Assembly: GCA_002284615.2 (NCBI GenBank)
Contig: MU069580.1
Span: 69,238 to 94,120, forward strand
Direction: 5' to 3'
Origin: Dunaliella salina
Lineage: Eukaryota > Chlorophyta > Chlorophyceae > Chlamydomonadales > Dunaliellaceae
DNA: 24,883 nucleotides
The first letter of the stretch is position 1, and each line of letters begins with the position of its first letter. Below are positions 8,701 to 17,675 of this stretch, piece by piece. The position numbers and the translations under genes are program-made. The notes below the pieces were generated by a model. It made no database searches, was not told the DNA's origin, and saw only the letters and a list, made by a program, of their open reading frames with translations.

Positions 8701-11700
8701 TGCAGTGCGGGCCAGGCAGGGGTTGCGTGGGCGGTGCTCGGCTTGCCTTGGCCTACGTTAGCGGGTGCAGCAGCTGGCTGCACAGGGGCGAACGCAAAAT
8801 CGCTGCCGCCGTCTGGCCTTGTAGCTGCTGCCGCAACTCCTGGGGCGCCGGAGTTCAGTGGAAGTTTGCTGCCCGGGGGGCGGGTGCTGTGATTCGTGAG
8901 CGCGGTGCTGCCGGTGCTGCTGCGCACATCGCCGTGGGCGGCGAGCTTGTGTGATGCGCTGCTGGAGGAGAAATCTGCAGACATGCGGGTGGCCATGGCC
9001 TGGGCTTCTCGGCGCACCTCTGGGGGAACAGCAGTGGGGCTGTCTTGGTCGCTGCCCAGCGCATGTGCCTTGGCCTGGGGCAACAGCGCAGCCAACAAGT
9101 CACCAAGGGTGGTGGACATCAAGACGGCAAAGTCATTGGAAATCGAGGTGGCAGAGTCATCAGGCATCAAAACGGCAGAGCCACCAGACTTCAAGACGGC
9201 AGAGCCATCATCCATCAAAATGGCAGAGTCGTCAGGCATCAAGACTGGAGAGTCAACAAACACCAAGATGGCTGAGTCATCAGCCATCAAAATGGCAGAT
9301 TTATCAAAAATTGTGAAGGCAGAGTCAACAGACACCAAGGTGGCAAAGTCATCAGACATCAATTCGGCAGAGTCAACAGACATCGAGATGGCAGGGTTAC
9401 CAGACGTCCAAACGGCAGAGTCACCGGTCACGAAGATGACATGCATGGACAACCACAAAAGAGCCACATCAGAACACCAGCTACGAAGGGTGGGCACCTC
9501 TAAGCATCAATGAGTCAGCGACCATCGGCGGCTTGCAGGCACACAGGGGGCGAATTCCAGACTGCCACGACAGAGCCATGCAACCACACACGGAGTCTGG
9601 CGATAGCCATGCTGGGTCTCACAACAGCCGCCCTGGTGAATGATGGACTGCCATACTCCTCTCATGATCCTCCTGATCCTCCTGACCAGTCTGCACTTAA
9701 TGAGAGGGGTGATCATGCAGTCTTTTGCGCAGATTTGTGGCCCCCTCTCCTCAATTGATGCGGGGAGTTTTCACTGCCTTTCTTTTCTTTCTAGTACCTT
9801 ACTTGAAGTATATCATCCCGCAAACAGGAGGGAGGAAAAATTTTTGGGGGCGGAGCCCCCCCGGGGCGTAGTCCCCTATATGTTTGTGTAAGTCAACGCC
9901 AGTCAACACTGAAAGAATAGAGCTTTGAGCCACCCAGGCCACCCCAGGCCATAAGAGATGCACCACCGGAATGCTAATTTTGCGCTGATTCCAGTGCTGC
10001 CCTGGGCTGCTTGGGTCCAAATTTGGACCATCCCCCCCCATCCCCCCACATGCGAATTAAACATTTACTACTATCGTGTAAGTGTTAGTGTAAGTGTATA
10101 TTGAAAATGCATATTTCGTTATTAGTGCTGATATTCGTCGTTTCCGTCGAGAGCGGTAGGCGTGTAACCGACGACAGTCGACTTCAGGCCCTTGCAGCCA
10201 GAAGAGAGCTTCTGGACAGTACTCGTGATGCGAGGCGCCAGCGGGCAAGGGAAAGGTAAGGCAGCTGGCAGCTCATGTTCTAAGAGAGTGTTCTAGAGAA
10301 CCAGGTGTGCTAACACTGCCTCCTGATTACTTGGGCAGCAGGAGAGGGGAGGCAGGCATACAGCAGGCAGGGGAGACAGCTCAGCAGATAGAATAGAACA
10401 TTGAGGGCAACCATGTGGCTGATGGTGTAGCTGCTCTGGTCATTGATGAAATGTGTGTCAGTGTTGGCCGCCAAGTGAGAGCACGTGCACAGGAATTGCA
10501 AGAGAACATGGCTATGAGGTTGGGTGTGACTCTGATTGAGGAAGAGGAGTTTGCTAGGAGGGTAAGGGACCGCTGAATGCAGCTGCAGTTTTGATGTGTG
10601 CAAATTGCCATCATTTGGCAGTAGGGCAAGAACGCTAGGGTGTGGGCATGAGTAAAAGCCTGCGCTGGGGGGGCGTATTGTGTGCTGTGGAGGCAGCACA
10701 CATGGAGGCTGGTGCATGATTAAGCATAATCATGCACCGTAGCTCACATCCTCTTGCCCTAATGCCCATGGTGTTATGTTTGCATGCACAATCTTGCGGC
10801 TGCAGGATGCTCCCTTAACTCTCTTCTCAATTCTTTCAATATGTATTGCCTACTTTAGTCATTGACGGATTGACTTTTAATATAATGAAAACTATTAAAT
10901 TTTGACTTTTAGAAGTATGGAAAAGAAGGAAAATTATGGGGGCAGCGTGGGCTCCGCCCCCATTTTTTTGTGATCCGAAGGATCACACCCTACTTGTTTA
11001 GTGGAAGGCGCGTGTAAATTTGCGCTGCACCCCCCTGACACCCCCCTCCCCCCCCAAACCCCCCTTCCAGTGCCCCTACCCAAGCAAAAAGGGTATCAAC
11101 CTGCTCCTCTTTCAAATAGCTATCAACCTGCAAACTCAGCGCAATGAAATATTGACTCGCAGCAGAGTTATGGGGCAAAAACTGAGGAGCGGACGCCCAT
11201 GCATACAAGCCCTACCAGGCACCCACAACTGGCTTGCAAGTCCACAATTTGCCCTCCTGATTTCACCGAGCAAGAACACATCATACATTGTCACTATCCT
11301 GGGAGTTTGGATGGATTTGCTGCATGATTGCCTCCACCCCTTGTTGCTCAGTCCCTTGCGCGCTTGGCACTGTCTCCCAGCCATGCATACAGGACCCACC
11401 TTTTACTCAATTCAAAAAGGGGGTGCTAATCAACAGCTCTCCAGCTCAGGAATCCGACGATATATCTAAATTCTTCAAAAATGGCCCACAAATTTCAAGA
11501 GGGGGGGTCCCAAAAAGNGGAGNCCCCCCNNNCCCCCCCCCCCCCCCCCCCCCCCCNNCCCCNCCNNTTANACTCATATACATACCAATCGATAGATTTT
11601 GAGCTCAGGACTCCGAATACATAGTTTTTAAATGGATTGACACGTGCTGTCCAAAAGTTACACGAAATGCGGGATGACTGCGGGCAGCAGGAAAATTAAT

Positions 11701-14700
11701 TATTTTTGTGGCTGCGGAAAAGCGCTGGAAAGTGCAAAATAAGTATGTTTGAGGATTTTGGGGGTAATGAGCAAGCAGATTGTCACTGCGGGAATATGCG
11801 GGAAACAGTAAAATAATTTTTGAGGGGTGCGCGGGATTAAGGTGGGAAACAACAATAAATTATTTTTTGGAGGGGTGCGGAATGATTACATTTAGGTATG
11901 GTAAGACCTGGTTGGTCAGTGAGCATGCGCGTGGCGCGCACAAGCCCAGCCCTGATCACCTGGACTGAGACACCTACCAGGGCTGCCTGGGCTCTCTTTG
12001 GTGTGGGGGAGCGCGCCGCTTGGCCCGATGACACCCACATTGTCTCCAGGCTAGCCAGTTTGGCAGCCAGTGGCTGGTTCTTGGCAGCCGCCATGGCCTC
12101 TGTGGCACTGGGGCTGCGACGTAACAGAGGGGAAGGAGTCGTGCGCAACTGAGGCGGCGCCCCTGCCCCCGCCTGCTGCTGCTGCTGCTGCTGGTGGTGG
12201 AGCCCCGTCATGCTTCCTACTTCCCCAGCTGCCCTGCTCCCTTGTGCTCGCTCCGCCCCTGCTCTTCCAGCGTTTGCAACAGTCGCAGCTGCTGCCAGAG
12301 CTGCCCGGTTAGTGCTACTGCTTGCGCCTGGCGCGCTGCTCTTGTTGTTGTTGCTGTTGCTGCTGCTGCTGTTGCTGAGGGCAGCGGTGATGCTGGAGGG
12401 CACGTCCTTGCTGCGAATGAGCTGTTGGTACCTGCAGTGGAATGTGTGGCGCGCGAGTCCTGGGTGGGCACTTTTTTTCTGGTTCACATTGTCCATCATC
12501 GGGACATAGCGATGGCTTCAGGACTGGGCTCAAGCATCAGACGGCTGAAGGAGGAAAGGGGCAAGCATGTCCTTGCGGTGACTGAGCTGCTGATGCCTGC
12601 CATGGAATGCACGCCAAGCCGGTCCTGGCCACGATGCTCAAGAGCTCAAAATAACAACAGGCTCCATCCTTTCTTACAAGTAGTTTTCCCTTTTATGAAG
12701 AGGCCAGCCCTCATTTGTTTTGACTGGAGGCCGTCTCTCCCCAGTAACCTGGAACCTGTAACATTGCTCACAGGCGGCTTTCTAGGTAGAGGGAAAGCAC
12801 AAAGTGAAGCCTGACAAGTGCAGCACTTCAGGCACTGGGTAAGCACATGGTGAAGCCAGGCAAGTGCAGCACTCTTGGCACCGGGTAAGCACAAGGTGAA
12901 GCCAATGCTCATGAGCAGAATTTTCTAGGCACAGGGTGAGCACAAACTGAAGCCAAACAAGTGCAGCATTCCAGGCACCGAGCGACCACACAGGGGAGCC
13001 AGGCGCTCAATCCAGGAGAGCTGATGGAGGGAAACACAAGCCATCGGAGGTGCCCTAGCCTAGCGCTTTGCCAGCAAGCAACTTGTCGGAGAAGTCCTCA
13101 TGCAAGGCAACCAACAGCTGTCACACAGCGCCACGGGCATACAGGATGCAGGTCAGATTCCTTTTGACCTCAGTGACCCTCTCCTCTCTTTTTCTGACCT
13201 TCAGTGCACGACTCACATGCATTTCAGCTGTGCACTGACGGAGGCCATGTTGTCGCCTAGTGGGAAGCTCTCCCTTATAACGTCAACAGGCCATGCATGT
13301 CAGGCAGCGCGTATGTGTATCCAAGGTGGCTTGGGCTGGTCTCACAGGCTGCGCTGTTGTCCTTCACTACAACCCATCATAGCCATCAGCAGAAATTTTA
13401 GGTTGACGTAACAGGGGATATATACATACATGTATGCATGTAACTGGGGAGCACCTGTCCTCCCCCACAACATGAGCCCAACGCGCCCACAATGATCCCA
13501 GATTGGTCTTACAGGTCGCCATCTTTGCTTATACGCCCGGCATACTTCTGACGGGCCAGACATGCAATCAATGGGAGTCCAGATCAGTCCTTTGGGTTGC
13601 ACCCGTCCCTTTTGCGGACACGAGCCAGCATCACTATCACCTACAACCCGTCCTCTCCCACAACACGAATCCTTCATAAGCGAAACAAGCCCATTATGGT
13701 CTTACAGGCTAACACATGTCCTCTCCCACAACACGAATCCTGCATGAGCGGTATGAGCCCAGGGTGGTCTTACAGGCTAACACATGTCCTCTCTCACAAC
13801 ACGAAACCATTAAAGCTAGCATGAGCCCGGTGTGGTCTTACAGGCTGCATGTGTCGTCCTCCACGACTGGAGGGGACAGGCCTAGCCGGTTGGCACGCCC
13901 TGGTAGATTGATGTGCGGCTGCTCAGGCGCTGGTGAGCTCTCAGATTTTGGGTCACGTTGCACCTGATCAGGTTGGTAACCTGAGCACGAGTGTCAAAAG
14001 AGACCTGACTGGGAAAACACTGACTTAAGTGTGCGCAAAGCCTGATTGCTGTGCATTAGATTGATGGACCCCATGCGTATGCTGCAGCAGGAAAGATGGT
14101 TCATCCTGTTGGCAGCAAAGAGGGCATGATGCATGAGCCGGGCATGAAAGATGCTGCGCTGGGGCATACACAGTACATGGAGCCAGACACAAAAATGCAT
14201 GCTTTCAACGTTAAGTCTTCTGGAAAACATGTATGCTGCATTTTTTCAGCGTCCAGATGACTTACATTTTCCCTGGAAGCTCGACTTCATTGCCTCAAGG
14301 ATGTCCTGTTCTATTTTGTCGCACAGGCTCAGGTTATTTTATCTAGGGGGCCATTGAGCTTGGGACTGAGAAGGAACATGGCTTACCTGGAACGGTAGAA
14401 CTGTTGTTCGTAGCCTGATCTTGGGCTGACACTTGCTCATGGCTGCTCTGTGTTGCCTGTGCATTTGCTCCATATTTTGCCTGTGATGACGAGTGATAAA
14501 ATTCATGACACATCCGAGCCTGCTTTGAGAGGCTGCCCATGAGCTACTGAAGCACATGAGCCCTGAACACTGCAGCCACTGCACATCCGTTGCTAAGCTA
14601 CGTGCTGCAATAACAGAGGACCAATGTATGGAACGACAACATTTTGGTCATGGCAAAGAGCATGTCCCACACAACAACAAAAAAACCAAATCTGTATGTT

Positions 14701-17427
14701 CCTTTATGAGCTGACTGAGGACTATACAAAAATAGTCCATGTGAGACAAATGGGCTAAAAGCGAGTTTCACTTTCGAAAAATGGATGTTTGCTCAGGAAA
14801 TTTTCACTTCGAAACACGGCATGCAGACAGGGCACAGACCTGCAGAGCTGCCAGTGATGGTGACATGAAGGCCTCTGGGGTGGAAGAGTCGCTACTAGCC
14901 ATGGAGTGGCGATTGTGAGTGGCCTTATTCAAGGGGGCGTCTGGTGCTGCGGATTCTCTGTTCCCTTGCTTTGAGGTGTCACCTGCCACAGGAGTATGGG
15001 CATCAAAACTTGAAAGCAACAGTTTCAGAGAAACCTTCAAATTAAAGATATGCTTGCTGCGGATCGTCTGTTCCCTTCTTTTTTGAGGTGTTGTCTGTGA
15101 TGCAGATGTAAGCATGGAGACGTGATGGCATCGGATTGGAAGAGGCTGCAAATGAGCTTTTGGTCTGTGCCAGCAAGACTACTGTGCAAGAAAGTGCGTT
15201 CAAGAAAGTGTGCGAATCACTGTGAAAACACTTTTCAACTTATATATATTGTCAGTGCTATATATAGTGTCTATATATAGTCAGTGCTGCTGTGATGAAA
15301 CAGTGCTATATATAGTGTCTATATATAGTCAGTGCTGCTGTGATGAAACCGAGAGTGATGGTGCTTAAAGCCAGGGACATATGCAATCCATGCCGTTTAA
15401 ACCTGACGTGGGTGGACTGCACCTGGAAATGCATCCCAGATAGTGAGAGGAAGGGCGTGTCTGCTGGGCGCAAGCTGCTCATTACTTGGCAGCTGGAGGC
15501 TTACAATTTGGTGCAGATCAAGGGAAATGTAGAAATGTACCCTGAGCTCATGCATCTTAGTCCTACAAATCTTCTGGGAATGAGGACTTCTTGCACTCTC
15601 AACCACGGACTCAGAAACTCTCACCTGCTTCAGCTACGCTCCCCTCTTTCCCTGTTTGGGCTTCTTGGCCCGACAGCTGGTGCTTGAAGGAAAGCTCTGC
15701 TAATTCCATGTCCTCTTCCTCTTCCTCTTTCTCATCCTCCTCGGATGCGGGCAAATCCTTTGTCTGTGGTGTCAGCAGGAAACAAACATGGTCAGTGCCT
15801 TCTACATTGCACTTGCACAACTGGCACCAGCCCATCAGGTCGGCCACGAGTTGCAGTCTTTTCCTTACGGTACACGTGCATGCTGAAGAACAAGTCTGCA
15901 GTACTTTCCACAAGGGAAGCAAAGGCACATAACAACAAACAACATGCTGCCGGCTGGCAAGATGCTGCAATCATGCACATAAAGTCGCAAGATGTTGAAC
16001 TCCGTGATCTGGAAGGGAGCGAGTCCCAATCAAAAAGCCACAATGACACGAGACCGTCTGTGACAGGTACCCACAGCACTAGTGCTGCTGGCGGAGATAT
16101 CTGAGACCTAATCTTAAGCTCACCTGTATGCCAGGCGTTTGCTGGCGTGCATGGAGGCGTGTCTTACAGCCAGTGGTGCCAGCCTGCGTGCGATGCTGCC
16201 CGGCCGAGCGAGCACTGCTGGGTTGCATCATGTCCTCTTTGCCATCATACTGACCAAGTCCATGTGCTTGATCTGAACAGTGCAAGCCCAGGAGCAGGAA
16301 CGCGTGAGTTGGGCCAGAATGCATGGATCAGAATGTGTGGGTCAGAATGCTTGGGTCAGAATGCTTGGGCCAGGACGCATGGGTCAGAATGCGTGAGCTG
16401 GGTCAGAACGCTTGAGTCAGAATGCATGGGTCAGGACGCATGGGTCAGACAGAATACATGAGTTGGGTCAGAATGGTTGGGTCAGAGGACATGGGTCGGA
16501 ACGCATAGATCAGAATGCATGAGTTGGGTCAGAATGCATGATTTGGATCAGCTTCAACTACGCTCTTTGTGAGTGTGCAAGCTGCCTAGGCACATTCTTG
16601 AAGCGCCTTGCTGCATTTATCACAACTCGTAAAAGAAAAAGAATCTGCCACAATCACAATCTAGTGCATGCTAGTCTTGCGCGCAGGATTGCCTGTGGGT
16701 GACAGCTTCTGACTCTGTAAACAGGAAGGTGCATCCTGCCACAGCCTGCAACCCACCTGCGCGTGCAGATGCAGGGTGCACAAGGCTTAAGGGATTTTGT
16801 GGGTGCTGCAAAGGCCCAGGGCTTTGGTACCCGTATTGTGCCAAATGAGCTTGGAGTTTCTGCATGCCTGTGCGGTTGCTTTGGTACAACTGGGAGCAGT
16901 GACCCACCAGCTCCTGCACAAAAAATCGTGCATTGGACTGTAAGAAAAGGATTGCATATACCTGTAAATGCGGAGAGAAAGGAGGGTGCGTAAAGCCAGA
17001 GTCGCTTTCAGGATGTCCAGATGTCCAGCACTCAGTGGAAGCGAGACCTCACCTCCATGCTTTGTGAGTCCACAGTGAAGCGCTCCAGGTGCTGCGTCTG
17101 CTGGGCAAGCTCAGACACCTCCTCATCAAGTTCACTGAGGGCATGCTTAAACTCCAGGGCTGGATGTGTAAAATGCATGTTAGAAGGTCTCTCAGAAGAA
17201 GAGTTAACAGTCAACGAGCATTGCTGCTGACTTGTGTGCTTGCATGCTTGCAAGAGCTCATGCATATCCTCTTGAGCACGTCCCGCGAACATACCTCCCA
17301 CATTTGGTCCGTAATCATTGACCCTTTTCAGAGAGGCCACTCCCTGCTGCACATCCTCTGCCCAGCTTCCTATGTATTCTTGAAAATGGGCAACAGATCT
17401 GCTCAACTTGCGGTTTCTCCTGTCCAT
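5410..17427 (-). CDS. SKA1-like microtubule-binding protein, ten-exon gene model
   Basis: Coding exons in order of transcription: 17427-17053, 16859-16757, 16272-16124, 15763-15625, 14982-14840, 14519-14387, 13980-13842, 12431-11978, 9074-7917, 5559-5410. All introns are GT..AG; donors are mostly GTGAG, GTAAG or GTAGG, and that of exon 5 (GTCTGT) is weak. Exon phases join without a break to 2943 nt, about 980 codons, ending in TGA. Features: predicted coiled coil late in exon 1, an acidic Glu run in exon 4, Q/N/S-rich exon 8, Pro/Ser/Ala-rich exon 9. The C-terminal motifs resemble the winged helix of SKA1, which couples kinetochores to spindle microtubules. Known SKA1 proteins are ~255-270 residues, so this one is unusually long. 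A piece of ~40 residues of the winged helix between exons 9 and 10 is missing, so one more exon in 5560-7916 is expected. Gene existence is well supported; the family name is tentative. Confidence 0.6.
5605..5754. repeat. (TG)75 microsatellite
   Basis: An uninterrupted TG dinucleotide run of 150 bases with one N at 5692, followed by CGCG. On the minus strand it is (CA)n and ends about 45 bases before the 3' splice site of the last SKA1-like exon. Alternating purine-pyrimidine tracts of this length can adopt Z-DNA and are length-variable. The apparent long Cys-Val ORFs across it are artefacts. Confidence 0.97.
5946..6600 (+). repeat. dispersed repeat family 1, copy A
   Basis: This ~650 bp block matches, in inverted orientation, 10990-11690. 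Shared landmarks include CTTTTTGGGA next to a C/G-run, TTGCAAGCCAGTTGTGGG, TTTTGCCCCATAACTCTGC, AAAGAGGAGCAGGTTG and the end near ACCCAAAATTTACACGCGCC. Copies look roughly 70-75% identical by eye, so they are old. Short ORFs in both copies give related peptides (GLASQLW, FCPITLL, EEQV), but stops and lack of a start argue against coding. It lies in the last intron of the SKA1-like gene. Confidence 0.75.
6765..7510 (+). repeat. dispersed repeat family 2, copy C
   Basis: Direct-orientation similarity to 22300-22760: both contain ATCGTTAGAA, then TTGGCTGTTTGCCAAACGTC or TGGCTTTTTGCTAAACGTC, a C-rich stretch with CCCTCCCGCCCCAAATGGC or its variant, clusters of ACGTGTA/ACGCGTA, and a TATGACCCATCCCTG end. 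The region directly follows family 1 copy A, so the two may be parts of one composite element. No coding exon is supported here; it is intronic on the minus strand. Confidence 0.6.
7917..9074 (-). CDS. exon 9 of SKA1-like gene: low-complexity linker and winged-helix start
   Basis: The exon starts in phase 0 after the acceptor GCTGTTGCCCCAG and ends at CAA before a perfect GTGAGT donor; 386 codons. Most of it is Pro/Ser/Ala/Thr-rich linker, probably disordered, including a Pro run (NPPPPP) and PLPFQQPAPRQPPAPHH. The last ~45 residues are ordered: VVSPEAYATLPLFL then RSQLPLDLMNATLHGVASLL. This follows the SKA1 signature V(T/S)xEE(F/Y)xS(I/V)PxYM(R/K)xRLTLxxVNAAIxEI at most conserved positions (Pro, aromatic, Arg, Leu-x-Leu, Asn-Ala). 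The basis for the SKA1 name is this segment together with the last exon. Confidence 0.6.
9124..9435. repeat. 24-bp minisatellite, 13 copies
   Basis: Thirteen consecutive 24-bp units, each beginning like ACGGCAGAGTCATCAGRCAT, in perfect length register. Because 24 is a multiple of three, both strands are open: 8-residue peptide repeats such as DSAILMAD on the minus strand and KTAESSGI on the plus strand. The array ends about 50 bp upstream (in transcription) of the 3' splice site at 9074/9075. In the model it is intronic, but retention would keep the reading frame open on the minus strand. Confidence 0.95.
9846..10961. repeat. segment bracketed by inverted GGGGGCGGAGCCC motifs
   Basis: GGGGGCGGAGCCC at 9846-9858 recurs inverted at 10949-10961, each flanked outside or inside by A/T-runs. 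This may mark the ends of a ~1.1 kb inverted-repeat element inserted in an intron of the SKA1-like gene, or be two independent copies of a common GC-rich hairpin motif. No target-site duplication was seen. The interior has one short signal-peptide-like ORF (10107-10259) and otherwise nothing recognisable. Confidence 0.35.
10107..10259 (+). CDS. small ORF, hydrophobic N-terminus plus Arg-rich tail (50 aa)
   Basis: ATG at 10107 opens a 50-codon ORF ending in TAA at 10257-10259. Residues 1-16 (MHISLLVLIFVVSVES) look like a signal peptide or membrane anchor. The rest is Arg-rich (AARRELLDSTRDARRQRARE). The stop overlaps a good splice-donor match, AAAG|GTAAGG, so it could instead be a first exon of a longer gene, perhaps of the surrounding inverted-repeat segment. 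It lies inside a minus-strand intron. No homologue is recognised, and it could be chance. Confidence 0.25.
   Translation: MHISLLVLIFVVSVESGRRVTDDSRLQALAARRELLDSTRDARRQRARER
10990..11690 (-). repeat. dispersed repeat family 1, copy B (inverted relative to copy A)
   Basis: Reverse complement of this block aligns with 5946-6600 over nearly its whole length, including the TTGGTAT segment beyond the homopolymer tract and the GGCGCGTGTAAATTT end. The C-run with N bases (11524-11565) sits at the same place as the short G/C-run in copy A, so the homopolymer expanded within the element. It lies in the intron between exons 8 and 9 of the SKA1-like gene. Confidence 0.75.
11524..11566. repeat. poly(C) tract with unresolved bases
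   Basis: A run of C broken by N at 11530-11532, 11557-11558, 11563 and 11566. The length is unreliable. It belongs to repeat family 1 copy B. Confidence 0.9.
11978..12431 (-). CDS. exon 8 of SKA1-like gene: Ser/Asn/Gln/Ala-rich
   Basis: The exon follows the acceptor CATTCCACTGCAG, starts in phase 2 (its first G completes a Leu codon) and ends before GTAGGTGT in phase 0. It begins YQQLIRSKDVPSSITAALS, then has an S/N tract from AGC/AAC repeats, a poly-Gln run from CAG repeats at about 12175-12192, and ends with QPLAAKLASLETMW and PTPKRAQAAL. The homopolymer runs suggest a disordered region prone to length change. Phase agreement with both neighbouring exons is the main evidence. Confidence 0.6.
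12795..12983. repeat. 46-bp minisatellite, four copies
   Basis: Units start at 12795, 12841, 12887 and 12938 with AAGCACAARGTGAAGCC and share CAAGTGCAGCA and GGCACYGGGT; the third is 51 bp and diverged. A fifth partial copy may follow at 12984. Located in the intron between exons 7 and 8 of the SKA1-like gene. Confidence 0.9.
13652..13857. repeat. 68-bp minisatellite carrying repeated splice-donor motif
   Basis: Units start at 13652, 13720 and 13788 (exact 68-bp spacing) and run into the end of exon 7 at 13842. Degenerate copies can be traced down to about 13320. Read on the minus strand, each unit contains AGCCTGTAAGACCA, the same sequence as the exon 7 / intron junction. The array therefore copies the exon end plus intron start. 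Confidence 0.9.
14951..15105. repeat. local duplication covering an exon 5 start
   Basis: CTGCGGATTCTCTGTTCCCT at about 14948 and CTGCGGATCGTCTGTTCCCT at about 15058 are followed by similar TTTGAGGTGT segments, about 110 bp apart. The first copy overlaps the 5' part of exon 5 (14982-14840) of the SKA1-like gene. The second lies in its upstream intron and has no matching acceptor. Confidence 0.55.
15254..15349. repeat. 48-bp direct repeat, two copies, with CTATATATAG palindromes
   Basis: Two near-identical 48-bp units at 15254-15301 and 15302-15349, each holding two CTATATATAG-type palindromes and AGTCAGTGCTGCTGTGATG. It lies in the intron between exons 4 and 5 of the SKA1-like gene. The palindromes could form hairpins; no promoter role is implied. 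Confidence 0.95.
16304..16550. repeat. 15-bp minisatellite, GGGTCAGAATGCATG-type, ~15 degenerate units
   Basis: Consecutive variants of GGGTCAGAATGCWTG, some lengthened by GAGTT. The array fills half of the intron between exons 2 and 3 of the SKA1-like gene. Confidence 0.95.
17053..17427 (-). CDS. first coding exon of SKA1-like gene (coiled-coil N-terminus)
   Basis: ATG at 17427-17425 is the first ATG of the frame and the exon runs 125 codons to GAG before a GTGAGGTC donor. The protein begins MDRRNRKLSRSVAHFQEY and has a heptad-like helix HALSELDEEVSELAQQTQHL near its end. SKA1 N-termini are coiled coils that bundle with SKA2 and SKA3, so the location is consistent, but sequence identity to that region is not recognisable. 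The exon joins exon 2 (KLQAHLAQYGYQSPGP) in phase 0. Confidence 0.6.
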
Positions 17428-17675
17428 TTGAAATACAGTAATTTTGAATGAGTATAGTGCTGTGAGAATGTGCCCGCATCCATGGAGTCAAACGAGAGGA
17501 AAGTCAAACCTGCAAAGGAAAGGGAGTAGATAATAAAACACATGAGAATGCGACAATTATGAACAAAAAATATGATTAAGGTACCTTTCGGCCAGATAGC
17601 TTGAGTTTAGGTGACTTCTTACGAGGGCAGCTTGCATCACCTGGGGAGAAAGACGCGTTCCAAGCGACTGTGATC
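17428..17675. promoter_or_regulatory. divergent intergenic region, probable bidirectional promoter
   Basis: About 250 bp (290 if the enkurin start is 17721) separate the ATG of the minus-strand SKA1-like gene from the plus-strand enkurin start. It is A/T-rich around 17520-17580. No canonical TATA box position can be assigned. Transcription start sites and 5' UTRs of both genes must fit in or overlap here. Confidence 0.5.

Noticed and set aside
8896..9513. Plus-strand ORF with octapeptide repeats (KTAESSG)
   Set aside because: It is the opposite strand of the 24-bp array and of exon 9; the minus strand has matching splice sites, phase and a recognisable C-terminal motif.
12175..12380. CRISPR-like or regulatory meaning of CTG/GTT runs
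   Set aside because: They are trinucleotide codon runs (Gln, Ser, Asn) in exon 8.
15792..15900. Extra exon of the SKA1-like gene (LFFSMHVYRKE)
   Set aside because: It has a good acceptor but no good donor in a compatible phase, and exons 3 and 4 already join in phase without it.
16304..16550. CRISPR array
   Set aside because: The 15-bp units follow one another without unique spacers, in a eukaryotic intron; it is a minisatellite.
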